Positions 36,119 to 47,812 are shown, counted from the stretch's first letter. The stretch is DNA of 64,000 nucleotides from Thiohalobacter thiocyanaticus (GCF_002356355.1 NZ_AP018052.1:248001-312000); one strand, 5' to 3'. Notes: generated from the sequence alone by a model not told the origin. Translations and numbers: made by a program.

Positions 36119-36673
36119 ATGCAGACCCCTGATCTCGAAGCCCTGCTGCAGGAGTGCCCGCCGAGTTCGATGCTGCGGCTGGCGGACTGGTATGCCGAAC
36201 CGCTGGTGCAGGCGCCGGCCCGCGCGTTGCTGGAGCAGGCCAGGCGGCGGCGGCAGACCGCGCTCAGGGCGGGACAGCCGGCGTTCACCGCGCGGCTCAT
36301 CGAACTGATCGCAGGCGGGTGGTGCGGCCAGGATCTTGCCATGCATCATGCCTCGCTGGGGGCGGAATGCAGCGCGCCGCAGGAACAGGCACTGCTGGAA
36401 CTGGTCACGGGACAGCTGCTGATCAGCCGCCGGCTGGACGGCGCACATGCCTGTCTCAAGCGCGGCTTCGCGCTGGCCGCGCCGCTGCTGCCGGCGCAGG
36501 ACTACTTTCGGGTGCTGAAGCGCCATGCCCTGCTCGAGGCATTGCCGCTGGGGAGCAGGCCGGCGCCGGCCTGCGGCCTGGACGAGCTGCTGACCGAGGC
36601 CGCGGTGATCCGGCGGTTGCAGGGCCGCCAGGCCCGGGGCGGCCGCGCCGATCCCGCTGACACCCTGGGCTGA
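36119..36673 (+). CDS. Hypothetical helical-repeat protein
   Basis: 184 aa, fully helical in appearance and rich in Leu, Ala and Arg (MLRLADWYAEPLVQAPARAL, LISRRLDGAHACLKRGFALA). The layout suggests a TPR-like repeat protein, but repeats are weak. No signal peptide. Divergent from hemB. Family not recognised. Confidence 0.55.
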   Translation: MQTPDLEALLQECPPSSMLRLADWYAEPLVQAPARALLEQARRRRQTALRAGQPAFTARLIELIAGGWCGQDLAMHHASLGAECSAPQEQALLELVTGQLLISRRLDGAHACLKRGFALAAPLLPAQDYFRVLKRHALLEALPLGSRPAPACGLDELLTEAAVIRRLQGRQARGGRADPADTLG

Positions 36674-36775
36674 TCCCGCGCCGCGCCGACCGGCCTCAAG
36701 CCGGCGGGCGGACACGCCGATAGCCACGGTGATTGCGTCAGCCACGAACAACAAAAACACGCGGGAGACCTGCCC

Positions 36776-37411
36776 ATGCGACCCACTTCATACCCAGTCC
36801 CTCCATTACGCCGCCTCTGCGCCCTGCTGCTCGGTGGACTGCTGTGGGCCGGCGCCGGGCTGGCCTCCATCCCGACGTCTCCCGAGGAAGTGGTGCGCCA
36901 GGCCTCGGAGCAGGTGCTGGCGCGGCTTCAGGCCGAGCCGGCGGTGCAGACCCAGACCGAGCGCCTGCACGCGCTGGTCGATGAGGTACTGATCGACCAC
37001 ATGGACATGGATCGCATGGCGCGCTGGGTGCTGGGCAAGTACTCGCGGCGCGTCGACGAGGACCAGCTGGCCCGTTTCAGCGCGGCCTTCCGCGGCCTGC
37101 TGGTGCGCACCTATGCCACGGCACTGACCGAGTACAACGGCCAGGCCATGCGCTTCCTGCCGGTGCGTCAGGATGCCGAGGACCGGGTCACGGTACGCAC
37201 GGTGATCGAACAGCCGGCCGGGCCCGCCATTCCCATCCATTTCAGCCTGCACAATCGTGACGGGGCCTGGAAGGCCTACGACATCGCCATCGACGGGGTG
37301 AGCATGCTGGCCAGTTACCGCACCAGCTTCGCGGCCGAGATCCGCCGCGGCGGCATCGAGCAGCTGATCGAGTCGCTGCAGGCGCAGCAGACGCAGGGGC
37401 AGGGCTTCTGA
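36776..37411 (+). CDS. MlaC/Ttg2D-like phospholipid-binding periplasmic protein
   Basis: Periplasmic carrier of the Mla pathway, which moves phospholipids between outer and inner membranes. 211 aa with signal peptide (RLCALLLGGLLWAGAGLASI), then the MlaC fold: VLIDHMDMDRMARWVLGKYS, FSAAFRGLLVRTYATALTEYNGQ (part), VRTVIEQPAGPAIPIHFSLH, WKAYDIAIDGVSMLASYRTSF. The other mla genes are not in this window, so it is either an isolated copy or a paralogue. Confidence 0.87.
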   Translation: MRPTSYPVPPLRRLCALLLGGLLWAGAGLASIPTSPEEVVRQASEQVLARLQAEPAVQTQTERLHALVDEVLIDHMDMDRMARWVLGKYSRRVDEDQLARFSAAFRGLLVRTYATALTEYNGQAMRFLPVRQDAEDRVTVRTVIEQPAGPAIPIHFSLHNRDGAWKAYDIAIDGVSMLASYRTSFAAEIRRGGIEQLIESLQAQQTQGQGF

Positions 37412-37585
37412 GCTCCGGATCCCGCCGCCCAGGCGGCGTGAATCCGTCGCCATGGCGTCAAACCTTCTTCCCGGGCACCCGGTTCGAACCGCCGCACCTT
37501 CGATGCGGCATTCATAACCATCCGTTATTCATAGGCTAACAGGAATCCAGCATAACCTGGCACGGGGAATGCAGTAGTTGTTCTG

Positions 37586-37899
37586 CAGGCAGCTGACGCC
37601 GGATTTAAAGTCCGCTTCGGACCGGCCGATAAGCTGCCTGAGGGACACAGTCAACTGTGGCATGGGTCCGGTCAGGGTCTGAACCCGAACACACCGAACC
37701 CGCTGGGCGGCCGCCGACGTGGTGAGCAGGTCCGCACGACGGAAAGCCTGAAGCGTCGCGCCGCCCGAAAGTGAACAGGCCGGTTCCGATTCCACGGGCC
37801 CATGCCACAGTTGACCATCAGCAGCATAGTCCCGGATCGACTCCTCCGACGCTGAAAAGCGTTTTTATACCCCGCACCTTTTCTGCGGGGTTTTTTTTG
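37586..37899 (+). ncRNA. Candidate structured RNA with rod-like fold
   Basis: In a 500-bp gap without genes. First hairpin: CAGGCAGCT (37586) with AGCTGCCTG (37632), inner GCCGG/CCGGC and GTCCG/CGGAC. Then a 16-bp perfect stem, TCAACTGTGGCATGGG (37651-37666) with its complement (37799-37814), extendable by four pairs including one wobble. Inside it nest GGGT/ACCC, GGGCGGC/GCCGCCC (37705, 37760) and CGACG/CGTCG. A terminator ends the region. The closed rod with internal bubbles recalls 6S RNA, but conserved 6S sequence is not clear enough to name it. Confidence 0.5.
37870..37899 (+). terminator. Rho-independent terminator
   Basis: CCCCGCA (37870-37876) pairs with TGCGGGG (37884-37890), followed by eight T residues on the plus strand. 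It closes the candidate RNA (or the mlaC-like transcript). Confidence 0.9.
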
Positions 37900-37914
37900 T
37901 CCTGCCGACGCCGG

Positions 37915-38082
37915 TCAATCCATCTCGATCATTTCGAAGTCGGATTTGCCCACGCCGCAGTCGGGGCAGACCCAGTCCTCCGGGATATCCTCCCAGCGGG
38001 TGCCGGGTGCGATGCCCTCATCGGGCAGGCCCTCGGCCTCGTCATAGATGAAACCACATACAATGCACTGCCATTTCTTCAT
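37915..38082 (-). CDS. Rubredoxin
   Basis: A small one-electron carrier with a single Fe(Cys)4 centre. 55 aa from [11 protein letters not shown], with CxxC (Cys6, Cys9) and VCPDCGVGK completing the metal site, and the typical [20 protein letters not shown] loop. Length and spacing are standard. Likely partners are oxygen or nitric-oxide reductases or alkane-type monooxygenases; none is adjacent. Confidence 0.96.
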   Translation of the reverse strand: MKKWQCIVCGFIYDEAEGLPDEGIAPGTRWEDIPEDWVCPDCGVGKSDFEMIEMD

Positions 38083-38172
38083 TGCCTTACCTGTAAGTCC
38101 GGGATTATGGGGAAAATTGAAACGTATTCTTGAGGGTGCGCTGCCGGGATACAACCCTACGGCCAGCGCGGT

Positions 38173-39261
<1,089 letters not shown>

Positions 39262-39314
39262 CCGTTGTGCAAACGGGTCGGTTTGCGCGTGTGCTGCGGG
39301 GTGTCGGGGATTCC

Positions 39315-40355
39315 TCAGGCCGCCGGGGCCTGGCTTTCCACCGCGACGCGGTTGCGTCCGGAGTGCTTGGCCTGGTACAGCGCCATGTCGGCGCGCTCGA
39401 CGAAGGCGTGCACCGGTTCCCCGGACTGGTAGCGGGCCAGGCCCAGGGACAGGGTCACGCTGCCGATCGGGTCCTGGGTATCCTTGCGCCGCAGCCGCTG
39501 CTGCTGGACAGTGGCGCGCAGGTGCTCGGCCACGGCCAGCGCCCCGTGCAGGGGCGTATTCGGCAGCAGGATGGCGAATTCCTCGCCGCCGAAACGGGCC
39601 ACGATATCCTGGCCCTTGACGTTTTCCCTGAGGATGCCCGCGACCAGCTGCAGCAGCCGGTCGCCCACGATGTGGCCGTGGGTATCATTGAAACGCTTGA
39701 AGTGATCGATGTCGGCCATGATCAGGCACAGGCTCTCGCCGTCTTCCCGGGCCCGGCGGGTATAGTCGCGCAGCTTCTCATCCAGGGTCATGCGGTTGTG
39801 CAGGCCGGTCAGGGCATCGGTGGAGGCGGCCATGCGCGCCTCCTCAAGTTGTTCACGCATGCGGTCAAGCTCGCCCCGGGTCTGGTCCAGCTGGTCCTGC
39901 AGCGCCCGGTTGGTCTCCTGCATGGTCTGGGTCTCGCGGATGAATTCGTTGAGCAGGCCGCGGAATTCCTCGGTGCTCATGTCCTGTGCCAGGCTGTTCT
40001 CGTAACGGCCCAGCAACTCGCCGTAGTGCAGGGTCTGGTCGCCCGACAGACTGACCTGCTCCAGGATCTGGGCCAGGCGCGCGCGTACCTCGTTGCGCAG
40101 CGATTCGGCCAGCTGCATCTCGGCCTGGCGGAAATGCTCCTCGAACAGTGCGGTGCTGAAGTCCACCGACACCGGCTGGCGTGGATCATGGATGGCCTGT
40201 TCAATGCTTTCCTGCAACACCGGGTTGCGGCCGGCTACGTATTCATACCAGACCGTGTAGTGCTGGGGCGTGGCGGGGATGGCGTGCTTGGCCATCAGCG
40301 GCAGGGCCAGGCGGACATACTCCGCGGCCTGATCGAAGCTTTCATTGTATTGCAT
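39315..40355 (-). CDS. GGEEF domain diguanylate cyclase
   Basis: Makes the second messenger cyclic di-GMP. 346 aa from MQYNESFDQA. The N-terminal ~170 residues are a cytosolic helical sensor region followed by a coiled coil (MQETNRALQDQLDQTRGELD). The C-terminal GGEEF domain has ASTDALTGLHNRMTLDEKL, ADIDHFKRFNDTHGH and RFGGEEFAILL with intact GGEEF. The inhibitory RxxD site expected five residues before GGEEF reads KGQD, so product feedback is probably absent. There are no membrane segments. Confidence 0.93.
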   Translation of the reverse strand: MQYNESFDQAAEYVRLALPLMAKHAIPATPQHYTVWYEYVAGRNPVLQESIEQAIHDPRQPVSVDFSTALFEEHFRQAEMQLAESLRNEVRARLAQILEQVSLSGDQTLHYGELLGRYENSLAQDMSTEEFRGLLNEFIRETQTMQETNRALQDQLDQTRGELDRMREQLEEARMAASTDALTGLHNRMTLDEKLRDYTRRAREDGESLCLIMADIDHFKRFNDTHGHIVGDRLLQLVAGILRENVKGQDIVARFGGEEFAILLPNTPLHGALAVAEHLRATVQQQRLRRKDTQDPIGSVTLSLGLARYQSGEPVHAFVERADMALYQAKHSGRNRVAVESQAPAA

Positions 40356-40478
40356 TGGTGCGATGTCTCCCTGCGGTGGATAGGGACTTCCTTTGTTATC
40401 TGTATTGTGAGCGACGGTCACTCGTCGCATCGCCAGGCAAAAGCATATTTCATGCCATGTGGCTCGTGCCCCTCCCCT

Positions 40479-41054
40479 TCAGGCGGGCCGCAGGACCTCG
40501 CCGGTGAGGGCATCGCGGATGGGGGTGGGGCCGGTCGCGCCCACGCAGGGGCCGTACAGGATGGCGTCCACCCCGGTCGGGAAATACTGGTGTACCCGCA
40601 ACGGCGAGCGGGCCGGCCGCCGGCCGGCCGGATTGGCGCTGGTCGAGACCAGCGGCCCGCCAAAGGCCGCGCACAGGGCCCTGGCCAGCGGATGGGCGGT
40701 GACCCTGACGGCCAGGCTGGTATGGGCGCCGCGCAGCCAGACCGGCACCGCTTCGGATACCGGCCAGACCCAGGTGTGCGGCCCCGGCCAGCTCGCCAGC
40801 ACTGTCCGCCGCCGCGTCGCCGGCAGCGGCGTCAGCCAGGGTTCGAGCTGGGCGAACTCCGCCGCGATCAGGATCAGGCCCTTGTGCATGGGCCGCTGCT
40901 TGAGCGTGAGCAGGCGTTGTACCGCCTCGGGGTTCAGCGGATCGCAGCCCAGCCCGTAGACGGCCTCGGTGGGATAGGCGGCCAGGCCGCCGCTATCAAG
41001 CGCATGCACGGTGCGGCGCAGCTGCCAGGGACGGATGACGGGGTAGTTCGGCAT
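40479..41054 (-). CDS. tsaC: Threonylcarbamoyl-AMP synthase
   Basis: Makes L-threonylcarbamoyl-AMP from threonine, bicarbonate and ATP for the tRNA t6A37 modification. 191 aa of the short TsaC/YrdC form: LAAYPTEAVYGLGCDPLNPEA, LKQRPMHKGLILIAA, TWVWPVSEAVPVWL, SLAVRVTAHPLARALC and PLVSTSANPAGRRPA. Length matches TsaC rather than the longer Sua5. Confidence 0.94.
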   Translation of the reverse strand: MPNYPVIRPWQLRRTVHALDSGGLAAYPTEAVYGLGCDPLNPEAVQRLLTLKQRPMHKGLILIAAEFAQLEPWLTPLPATRRRTVLASWPGPHTWVWPVSEAVPVWLRGAHTSLAVRVTAHPLARALCAAFGGPLVSTSANPAGRRPARSPLRVHQYFPTGVDAILYGPCVGATGPTPIRDALTGEVLRPA

Positions 41055-41109
41055 GATGGGTGTTGTATCACAAAAGCAGGCCCAGGGATGAATGGCCCGA
41101 GCTTGGCCG

Positions 41110-41237
41110 CGTCATTCCCGCGACGGCGGGACAAAAGCGCGGAGCGCGTTGAACGCCCGAAGGGCGAGCGCAGCGAGTAATCCATGGTGAGGCATGGCAA
41201 CTGAACGCTGGATCCCCGCCTTCGCGGGGATGACGGG
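41110..41237. repeat. Repeat family C, copy 1
   Basis: GTCATTCCCGCGACGGCGGG at one end and GGATCCCCGCC TTCGCGGGGATGACGG at the other, forming two small hairpins in inverted arrangement. Shared with 59288-59428. Confidence 0.75.
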
Positions 41238-41277
41238 AAAAGCGGAATGCGGCTTATGATAAATACCATTCTGATCA

Positions 41278-41306
41278 TAAAAAAACGGGCGCCATGAGGC
41301 GCCCGT
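41278..41306 (-). terminator. Rho-independent terminator of the glnK-amtB-porin cluster
   Basis: ACGGGCGCC (41285-41293), loop ATGA and GGCGCCCGT (41298-41306); on the minus strand this 9-bp stem is followed by a run of T. It lies 24 bp beyond the porin stop. Confidence 0.9.
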
Positions 41307-41330
41307 CGGTCCGGGGTTGAAGGAGGTGTC

Positions 41331-42050
41331 TCAGAAGCTCTTGGAGGCGGTGAACACGGCCCGGCCGTCGCAGAAGTCCGTGCCGCCGAAGCAGTCGGAG
41401 TTGCTCAGGTCGGTGTCGATGTAAGCCAACTCCAGATCCAGGCCCATGGCTGAGGTGGTCAGGCCGAGCTTCCAGTCGTAGTAGTCCGGCGTGCCGAAGG
41501 TGTTCTCCTCATCGATGGACTGGTAGCCCACGCTGGCGTTGAAGCCGAAGCTGTCGGACAACGGCAGGGAGACGGAGGCATTGAGGTAGTAGGAGTCACC
41601 GGACTCGGCGTAGTAGTCGGGCGAGATGTTGATGGACAGGCCCACGTCGGCGGAACCGACGCTGGTGCCCAGGCTGCCGTAGTACTCGAAGAAGTCCAGC
41701 TTGTCGGTGCCGGGGTACCAGAAGTACAGCAGGCCGACATCGTAGCTGAGGCCGCCCATCTCGCCGGAGTAGCCACCGTAGATGTCCATCTCCATATCGG
41801 CGATCTCGCCGTCGCCGTCGGCATCGGCCAGTTCGACATTGGAGGCCCAGGTGCCGATATACAGCCCGCTCTCATGACCGAAGTCGAAACCGCCCGAGAT
41901 GGCCGGCTCGATGGCGTCCTCGCCGGTCTGCGAGATGCCGCGGAACATGTAGTTGGAGGACAGGGCCACGTTCGCGCTGGCTTCGGCATAGGCCGCACCG
42001 GTGGCGCTCAGCATGACAACGCTTGCGAGGGTGTGAGTGAGGTATTTCAT
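41331..42050 (-). CDS. TorF family putative outer-membrane porin
   Basis: 239 aa from MKYLTHTLASVVMLSATGAAYA (signal peptide; start set by the CAGGAG 9 nt upstream). The mature part is a beta-barrel with alternating aromatic strands, beginning ASANVALSSNYMFRGISQT, the hallmark start of the TorF/TIGR02001 family, and ending in the Phe-terminated strand VFTASKSF. Located 121 bp downstream of amtB on the same strand and closed by a terminator, so it is probably part of the nitrogen-regulated cluster. Substrate unknown; passage of small nitrogen compounds is a guess from context. Confidence 0.85.
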   Translation of the reverse strand: MKYLTHTLASVVMLSATGAAYAEASANVALSSNYMFRGISQTGEDAIEPAISGGFDFGHESGLYIGTWASNVELADADGDGEIADMEMDIYGGYSGEMGGLSYDVGLLYFWYPGTDKLDFFEYYGSLGTSVGSADVGLSINISPDYYAESGDSYYLNASVSLPLSDSFGFNASVGYQSIDEENTFGTPDYYDWKLGLTTSAMGLDLELAYIDTDLSNSDCFGGTDFCDGRAVFTASKSF

Positions 42051-42171
42051 CGTTTGCATCTCCTGTTGTGAAGTCGATATTGCTTGCTGTTTCAGTCTGG
42101 ATTCAGGGTGGCGGACGCCAGGCGGCGTCCGCCGTATCCATCCATGGACAAGGGGAACACGTTGCATGGCC

Positions 42172-43431
<1,260 letters not shown>

Positions 43432-43472
43432 GGTTCATTCCTCCGCTACGAGTTGTCGGAAATCGTTGATGA

Positions 43473-43862
<390 letters not shown>

Positions 43863-43959
43863 TCACTGAGTTGTGCGGGTGGTTCCGATCTGGCTGCGGT
43901 GGGGATCGCTGGTGTGTCCACACCGGTGCCTGCACGGGTAATCACGACACCCGGGTCAT

Positions 43960-43976
43960 TGCAGAAGCCGTGCCAT
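43960..43976 (-). promoter_or_regulatory. Sigma-54 promoter of glnK-amtB
   Basis: Minus-strand TGGCACG-GCTT-CTGCA fits the -24/-12 consensus TGGCACG-N4-TTGCA, with one mismatch. Distance to glnK (about 150 bp) is suitable. It implies NtrC-type activation under nitrogen limitation. Confidence 0.75.
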
Positions 43977-44150
43977 TAAAAAATTGCTATTGATTACATA
44001 TGGATGGAGAGGATGTGTGGAACTGAGGAGGGGAGCGTGCACCAGGATGGTGAGTCCGGTTGCGGGCTGCACCGGCAGTTGGCACCACAATGGTGCGGGC
44101 TGCATGGGTCGGCTGGACCCCCGGGGTGTGCATGCGCTAGAGTGGCGAAC

Positions 44151-44453
44151 ATGCCGGATCCCAAGATACTTGACGAGATTGCCCAGCGGCTCAGCCAGGC
44201 CATGCCTGCCGGGGTGAAGTCCCTGCAGTCGGACCTGGACAAGAACCTGCGCGGCGCACTGGCTTCGGCCCTGGAGCGGCTCGACCTGGTCACCCGCGAG
44301 GAGTTCGAGGTGCAGGCCGCCGTACTGGCCCGCACCCGCGAGAAGCTGGACGCCATGAACGCGCGTGTGGCCGAACTGGAGCGCCGGGTGTTGGGACAGT
44401 CGCCGCAGGACAATGCCGCGGACGGCTCCGGCGAGGATATGGACGGCGGTTGA
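44151..44453 (+). CDS. ubiK: Ubiquinone biosynthesis accessory factor UbiK
   Basis: 100 aa from MPDPKILDEIAQRLSQAMP; earlier in-frame codons are unlikely. The central helix and coiled coil (LDLVTREEFEVQAAVLARTR followed by EKLDAMNARVAELERRV) are the BMFP/UbiK signature; UbiK forms an accessory complex with UbiJ for ubiquinone synthesis. Here UbiJ is encoded 13 kb away. The acidic tail (DNAADGSGEDMDGG) is variable. Confidence 0.9.
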   Translation: MPDPKILDEIAQRLSQAMPAGVKSLQSDLDKNLRGALASALERLDLVTREEFEVQAAVLARTREKLDAMNARVAELERRVLGQSPQDNAADGSGEDMDGG

Positions 44454-44505
44454 GACCCCTCCTGTCCGTTATCCAGGCCTGTTTTGTCGGACCGGAAAAA
44501 CACTG

Positions 44506-44609
44506 AACCGCAAAGTTGCCCAAGGCGCGTGAAGGATCCATCGAAATCGTGATCCTGTGACGTTGCGGGTTCTCTGAACCTTCGCGCGCCTTCTTCGCCT
44601 TTGCGGTTT
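44506..44609. repeat. Inverted repeat in ubiK-comM gap
   Basis: AACCGCAAAG near 44506 and CTTTGCGGTT near 44600 are exact inverted copies, with AAGGCGCGTGAAGG and CCTTCGCGCGCCTT as a second inner pair. Similar CGCAAAG text appears near 63365. Possibly a regulatory or transposable palindrome. Confidence 0.6.
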
Positions 44610-44657
44610 GAAGATGAAACCCTGCACGGACGCAGGATGGACAGAGGAAGGGAAGCC

Positions 44658-46163
44658 ATGTCACTGGCCGTGGTCTACAGCCGCGCCCAGCTGGGGATCG
44701 CCGCGCCGCTGGTCAGCGTCGAGGTCCACCTGAGCAACGGCCTGCCGGGTCTGTCCATCGTGGGTCTGCCGGAGACGGCGGTGCGCGAGAGCAAGGACCG
44801 GGTACGTGCCGCGTTGATGAACAGCGGTTTCGAGTTTCCGGCCCGCCGCATCACCATCAACCTGGCCCCGGCCGACCTGCCCAAGGAAGGCGGGCGTTTT
44901 GATCTGGCCATCGCGCTGGGCATTCTGGCCGCCTCCCGACAACTTCCCCCTGAGCCGCTGCAGGATCACGAATTCACCGGCGAACTGTCACTGTCCGGCG
45001 AACTGCGCCCGGTCACCGGCGTGCTGCCCTGTGCCCTGCAGTGCCGGCAGGCCGGGCGGACCCTGGTCGTGCCCGAGGCCAACGCCGCCGAGGCCGCGCT
45101 GGTCGCCGACGGGCGTGCGCTGCAGGCGGGCCATCTGCTGGCGGTGACCGCTTACCTGCGTGAAGATCAGTCATTAGAGCCGGCCCGCGTTTGCGCCGGC
45201 GCTGCGGGCCCGGACACCCCCTTGCCCGATCTGGCCGAGGTGCGGGGCCAGGCCCAGGCCCGCCGGGTGCTGGAGATCGCTGCCGCCGGCGGTCACAGTC
45301 TGCTGATGGTCGGCCCGCCCGGGACCGGCAAGACCCTGCTGGCCCAGCGCCTGCCCGGCATCCTCCCGGCGCTGGATGCGGCCGAGGCGGTGGAGACGGC
45401 CGCCTTGCGCTCCATCTGCGGCTGCCGCATCGACCCAGGCGCCTGGGGCCGCCGTCCCTTCCGGGCCCCGCACCACACTGCCTCGGCCGTGGCCCTGGTC
45501 GGCGGCGGATCCAATCCCCGCCCCGGCGAGATTTCGCTGGCGCACAATGGGGTGTTGTTCCTCGACGAGCTGGCCGAGTTCGAGCGCCGGGTGCTGGAGG
45601 CGCTGCGCGAGCCGCTTGAGACCGGCAGCATCACCATCTCGCGCGCCGCCCGTCAGGCCGAGTTCCCGGCCCGCTTTCAGCTGGTGGCCGCCATGAACCC
45701 CTGCCCCTGCGGCTACCACGGTGATCCCACCCGGGCCTGCCGCTGCAGCCCGGACCAGATCCGACGTTACCGCGGTCGCCTGTCCGGGCCGCTGCTGGAC
45801 CGCTTCGATCTGCAGATCGAGGTGCCGCGCCAGGCGCTGGACTGGCAGAGCGCCGGCGGCGGCGAACCCAGCGCGGTGGTGCGGGAGCGGGTGCTGGCGG
45901 CGCGCGCAGCTCAGCAGCGTCGCGCGGGTCGGGTCAACGCCCGCCTGGAGGTGCGCGCCCTGACGCGGGACTGCGACCTCGTGCCGGAGCTGCAGCGCTT
46001 CCTGCAGCAGGCGATCGAGCGTCTGGATCTGTCCGCCCGCGCCGCCCACCGGGTGCTGCGGGTGGCGCGCACCATCGCCGATCTGGCTGGCGCCGAGGCG
46101 CTGGCGCTGGCGCATCTGAGCGAAGCACTGCAGTACCGTGTCCTCGACCGGCCGCTGCCCTGA
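44658..46163 (+). CDS. comM: ComM/YifB Mg-chelatase-like AAA+ ATPase
   Basis: A hexameric helicase that promotes branch migration during natural transformation. 501 aa from MSLAVVYSRAQLGIAAPLV: N-terminal domain with SIVGLPETAVRESKDRVRAA, AAA+ core with Walker A GPPGTGKTLLAQRL, Walker B-like NGVLFLDELAEF, AAMNPCPCGYHGD with its Cys pair, sensor and arginine motifs, and the Mg-chelatase C-terminal lid. Full length, not interrupted: comM is a frequent island target in other gammaproteobacteria but is intact here. Confidence 0.95.
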   Translation: MSLAVVYSRAQLGIAAPLVSVEVHLSNGLPGLSIVGLPETAVRESKDRVRAALMNSGFEFPARRITINLAPADLPKEGGRFDLAIALGILAASRQLPPEPLQDHEFTGELSLSGELRPVTGVLPCALQCRQAGRTLVVPEANAAEAALVADGRALQAGHLLAVTAYLREDQSLEPARVCAGAAGPDTPLPDLAEVRGQAQARRVLEIAAAGGHSLLMVGPPGTGKTLLAQRLPGILPALDAAEAVETAALRSICGCRIDPGAWGRRPFRAPHHTASAVALVGGGSNPRPGEISLAHNGVLFLDELAEFERRVLEALREPLETGSITISRAARQAEFPARFQLVAAMNPCPCGYHGDPTRACRCSPDQIRRYRGRLSGPLLDRFDLQIEVPRQALDWQSAGGGEPSAVVRERVLAARAAQQRRAGRVNARLEVRALTRDCDLVPELQRFLQQAIERLDLSARAAHRVLRVARTIADLAGAEALALAHLSEALQYRVLDRPLP

Positions 46164-46322
46164 GATTGACTGCAGAAGGCAGGGTTTCAGGTGTTCGGCG
46201 GTCGATCCCGGTATAATCGATTCGAAATCAGGCACAGGCCCGGAACCGCCTCAGTCCGGGTGTTATGCCGGCCCGTTATGGCGTAAAGTCAGAACAGGCC
46301 CAAACCTATCGGGACCATAGAC

Positions 46323-46751
46323 ATGACGATGGAAATCCCTGACGATCCCCGCTTCAAGCGGGCGGTATCGGCCCTGGAGCAGGGCCGGTTCCAGGACTCC
46401 TTCGCCCTCGCCCGTCAACTCGCCGGCGAAGGCGATGCCATGGGCATGCATTTCCTCGGCTGGCACTACCACAAGGGCATCGGGATCGAACAGAATGATG
46501 ATGTTGCCGTAACCTGGTGGCAGCGGGCCGCGCACCTGGGCTGCGCCAACGCGGTCAAGGGACTGGGCTGGGCCTGCGAGACCGGGCGCGGCCTGGCGCG
46601 CGATCCTCAGGCCGCCTATCACCATTACCTGCGCGCCATCATGCTCGGCGACGACAGTGCCCGCGAGGCCCTGTTCGAACTGGCGCTGCAGATGCTGCCC
46701 GAGGACATCAAGCGGGCCGAGGCCCAGGCGCAGACTTCCCGCGACGAGTAG
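46323..46751 (+). CDS. Sel1-like repeat protein
   Basis: 142 aa with Sel1/TPR-like repeats (GMHFLGWHYHKGIGIEQNDDV, VKGLGWACETGRGLARDPQA). These repeats mediate protein-protein contacts. No signal peptide is visible. It is 41 bp from the convergent gpsA. No specific role assignable. Confidence 0.75.
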   Translation: MTMEIPDDPRFKRAVSALEQGRFQDSFALARQLAGEGDAMGMHFLGWHYHKGIGIEQNDDVAVTWWQRAAHLGCANAVKGLGWACETGRGLARDPQAAYHHYLRAIMLGDDSAREALFELALQMLPEDIKRAEAQAQTSRDE

Positions 46752-46792
46752 GGATTGCCGGTGCGGGCACTGTAACCGCTGATCCCGATATC

Positions 46793-47794
46793 TCAGCCCA
46801 GGGTTTCGGGCTTGGGTTCGCGCGCCAGCAGGTCATGCACCGCGGCCTGCGGCGAATGGCCTTCATACAGGACCTTGTAGACCTGTTCGCAGATCGGCAT
46901 CTCGACCGCATGGGCGCGGCCGATGTTGTGGATCTCGCGCGCCGTATCTGCCCCCTCCACCACCTGGCGGATCTCCGCCTCGGCCTCGGCGCGACTGCGC
47001 CCGGCGCCCAGCGCCAGACCCAGACGGCGGTTGCGCGACTGGTCGTCGGTGCAGGTCAGCACCAGGTCGCCGATGCCGCTCAGACCCATGAAGGTCTCGC
47101 GCTGCCCGCCCAGGGCCTCGCCCAGACGCATCATTTCCACCAGGCCGCGGGTGATCAGCGCCGCGCGGCTGTTGGCGCCGAAACCCAGGCCGTCGGAGAT
47201 GCCGGCGGCGATGGCCAGCACATTCTTGATCGCCCCTCCGAGTTCCAGCCCGATGCTGTCATCACTGGTGTAGGCACGGAAGGTCTCGCCCCGCAACAGG
47301 GCGGCGAAGTGACCGGCAACGGCCGGGTCCGGCGCGGCCACGGTGGCGGCGGTGGGCAGACCCCGGGCGACTTCGCGGGCGAAGGTGGGGCCGGAGACCA
47401 CGGCGCAGGCGACCTGCTCGCCGAGGACCTCGGCGGCGACCTGGTGCAGCAGCTTGCCGCTGGCCATCTCCAGGCCCTTGGTGCCCCAGAGGATGCGTCC
47501 GAGCGTGCGGGCCCGGTCACGGATCTGCTGCAGGACTTCACGGAAGGCGTGGCTGGGGACGACGATCAGCAGGTCCTCCGCAGCCAGGGCGGCCTCCAGG
47601 TCGGCGACCGCTTCCAGCCCCGGCGGGAAGGCGATGCCGGGGAGGTAGTCAGGGTTCTCGCCGGCGCTGGCCATGGCCTGCATGGCCGCCGGTTCATGCC
47701 CCCAGAGCCGGACCCGGTGGCCGTTGCGGGCCAGCAGGATGGCCAGCGCCGTGCCCCAGGAGCCGGCGCCGAGGACCGCGATATCCGGATTCAT
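46793..47794 (-). CDS. gpsA: Glycerol-3-phosphate dehydrogenase [NAD(P)+]
   Basis: Reduces dihydroxyacetone phosphate to sn-glycerol-3-phosphate for phospholipid synthesis. 333 aa: Rossmann loop IAVLGAGSWGTALAILLARNG, then LIVVPSHAFREVL, GTKGLE, VSGPTFAREVARGLPTA, LGGAIKNVLAIAAGI with the catalytic Lys, and SRNRRLGLALG. It is 18 bp from secB, the usual secB-gpsA pairing in gammaproteobacteria. Confidence 0.97.
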   Translation of the reverse strand: MNPDIAVLGAGSWGTALAILLARNGHRVRLWGHEPAAMQAMASAGENPDYLPGIAFPPGLEAVADLEAALAAEDLLIVVPSHAFREVLQQIRDRARTLGRILWGTKGLEMASGKLLHQVAAEVLGEQVACAVVSGPTFAREVARGLPTAATVAAPDPAVAGHFAALLRGETFRAYTSDDSIGLELGGAIKNVLAIAAGISDGLGFGANSRAALITRGLVEMMRLGEALGGQRETFMGLSGIGDLVLTCTDDQSRNRRLGLALGAGRSRAEAEAEIRQVVEGADTAREIHNIGRAHAVEMPICEQVYKVLYEGHSPQAAVHDLLAREPKPETLG

Positions 47795-47812
47795 CGTCGT
47801 GGCCGGGCGGGA

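Noticed and set aside
37460-37520. tRNA-like GGTTCGAACC text
   Set aside because: No acceptor or anticodon stems can be formed around it.
37651-37814. Naming the structured RNA as 6S (ssrS)
   Set aside because: Fold is suggestive, but conserved 6S sequence blocks are not clear and the neighbouring gene differs from the usual one.
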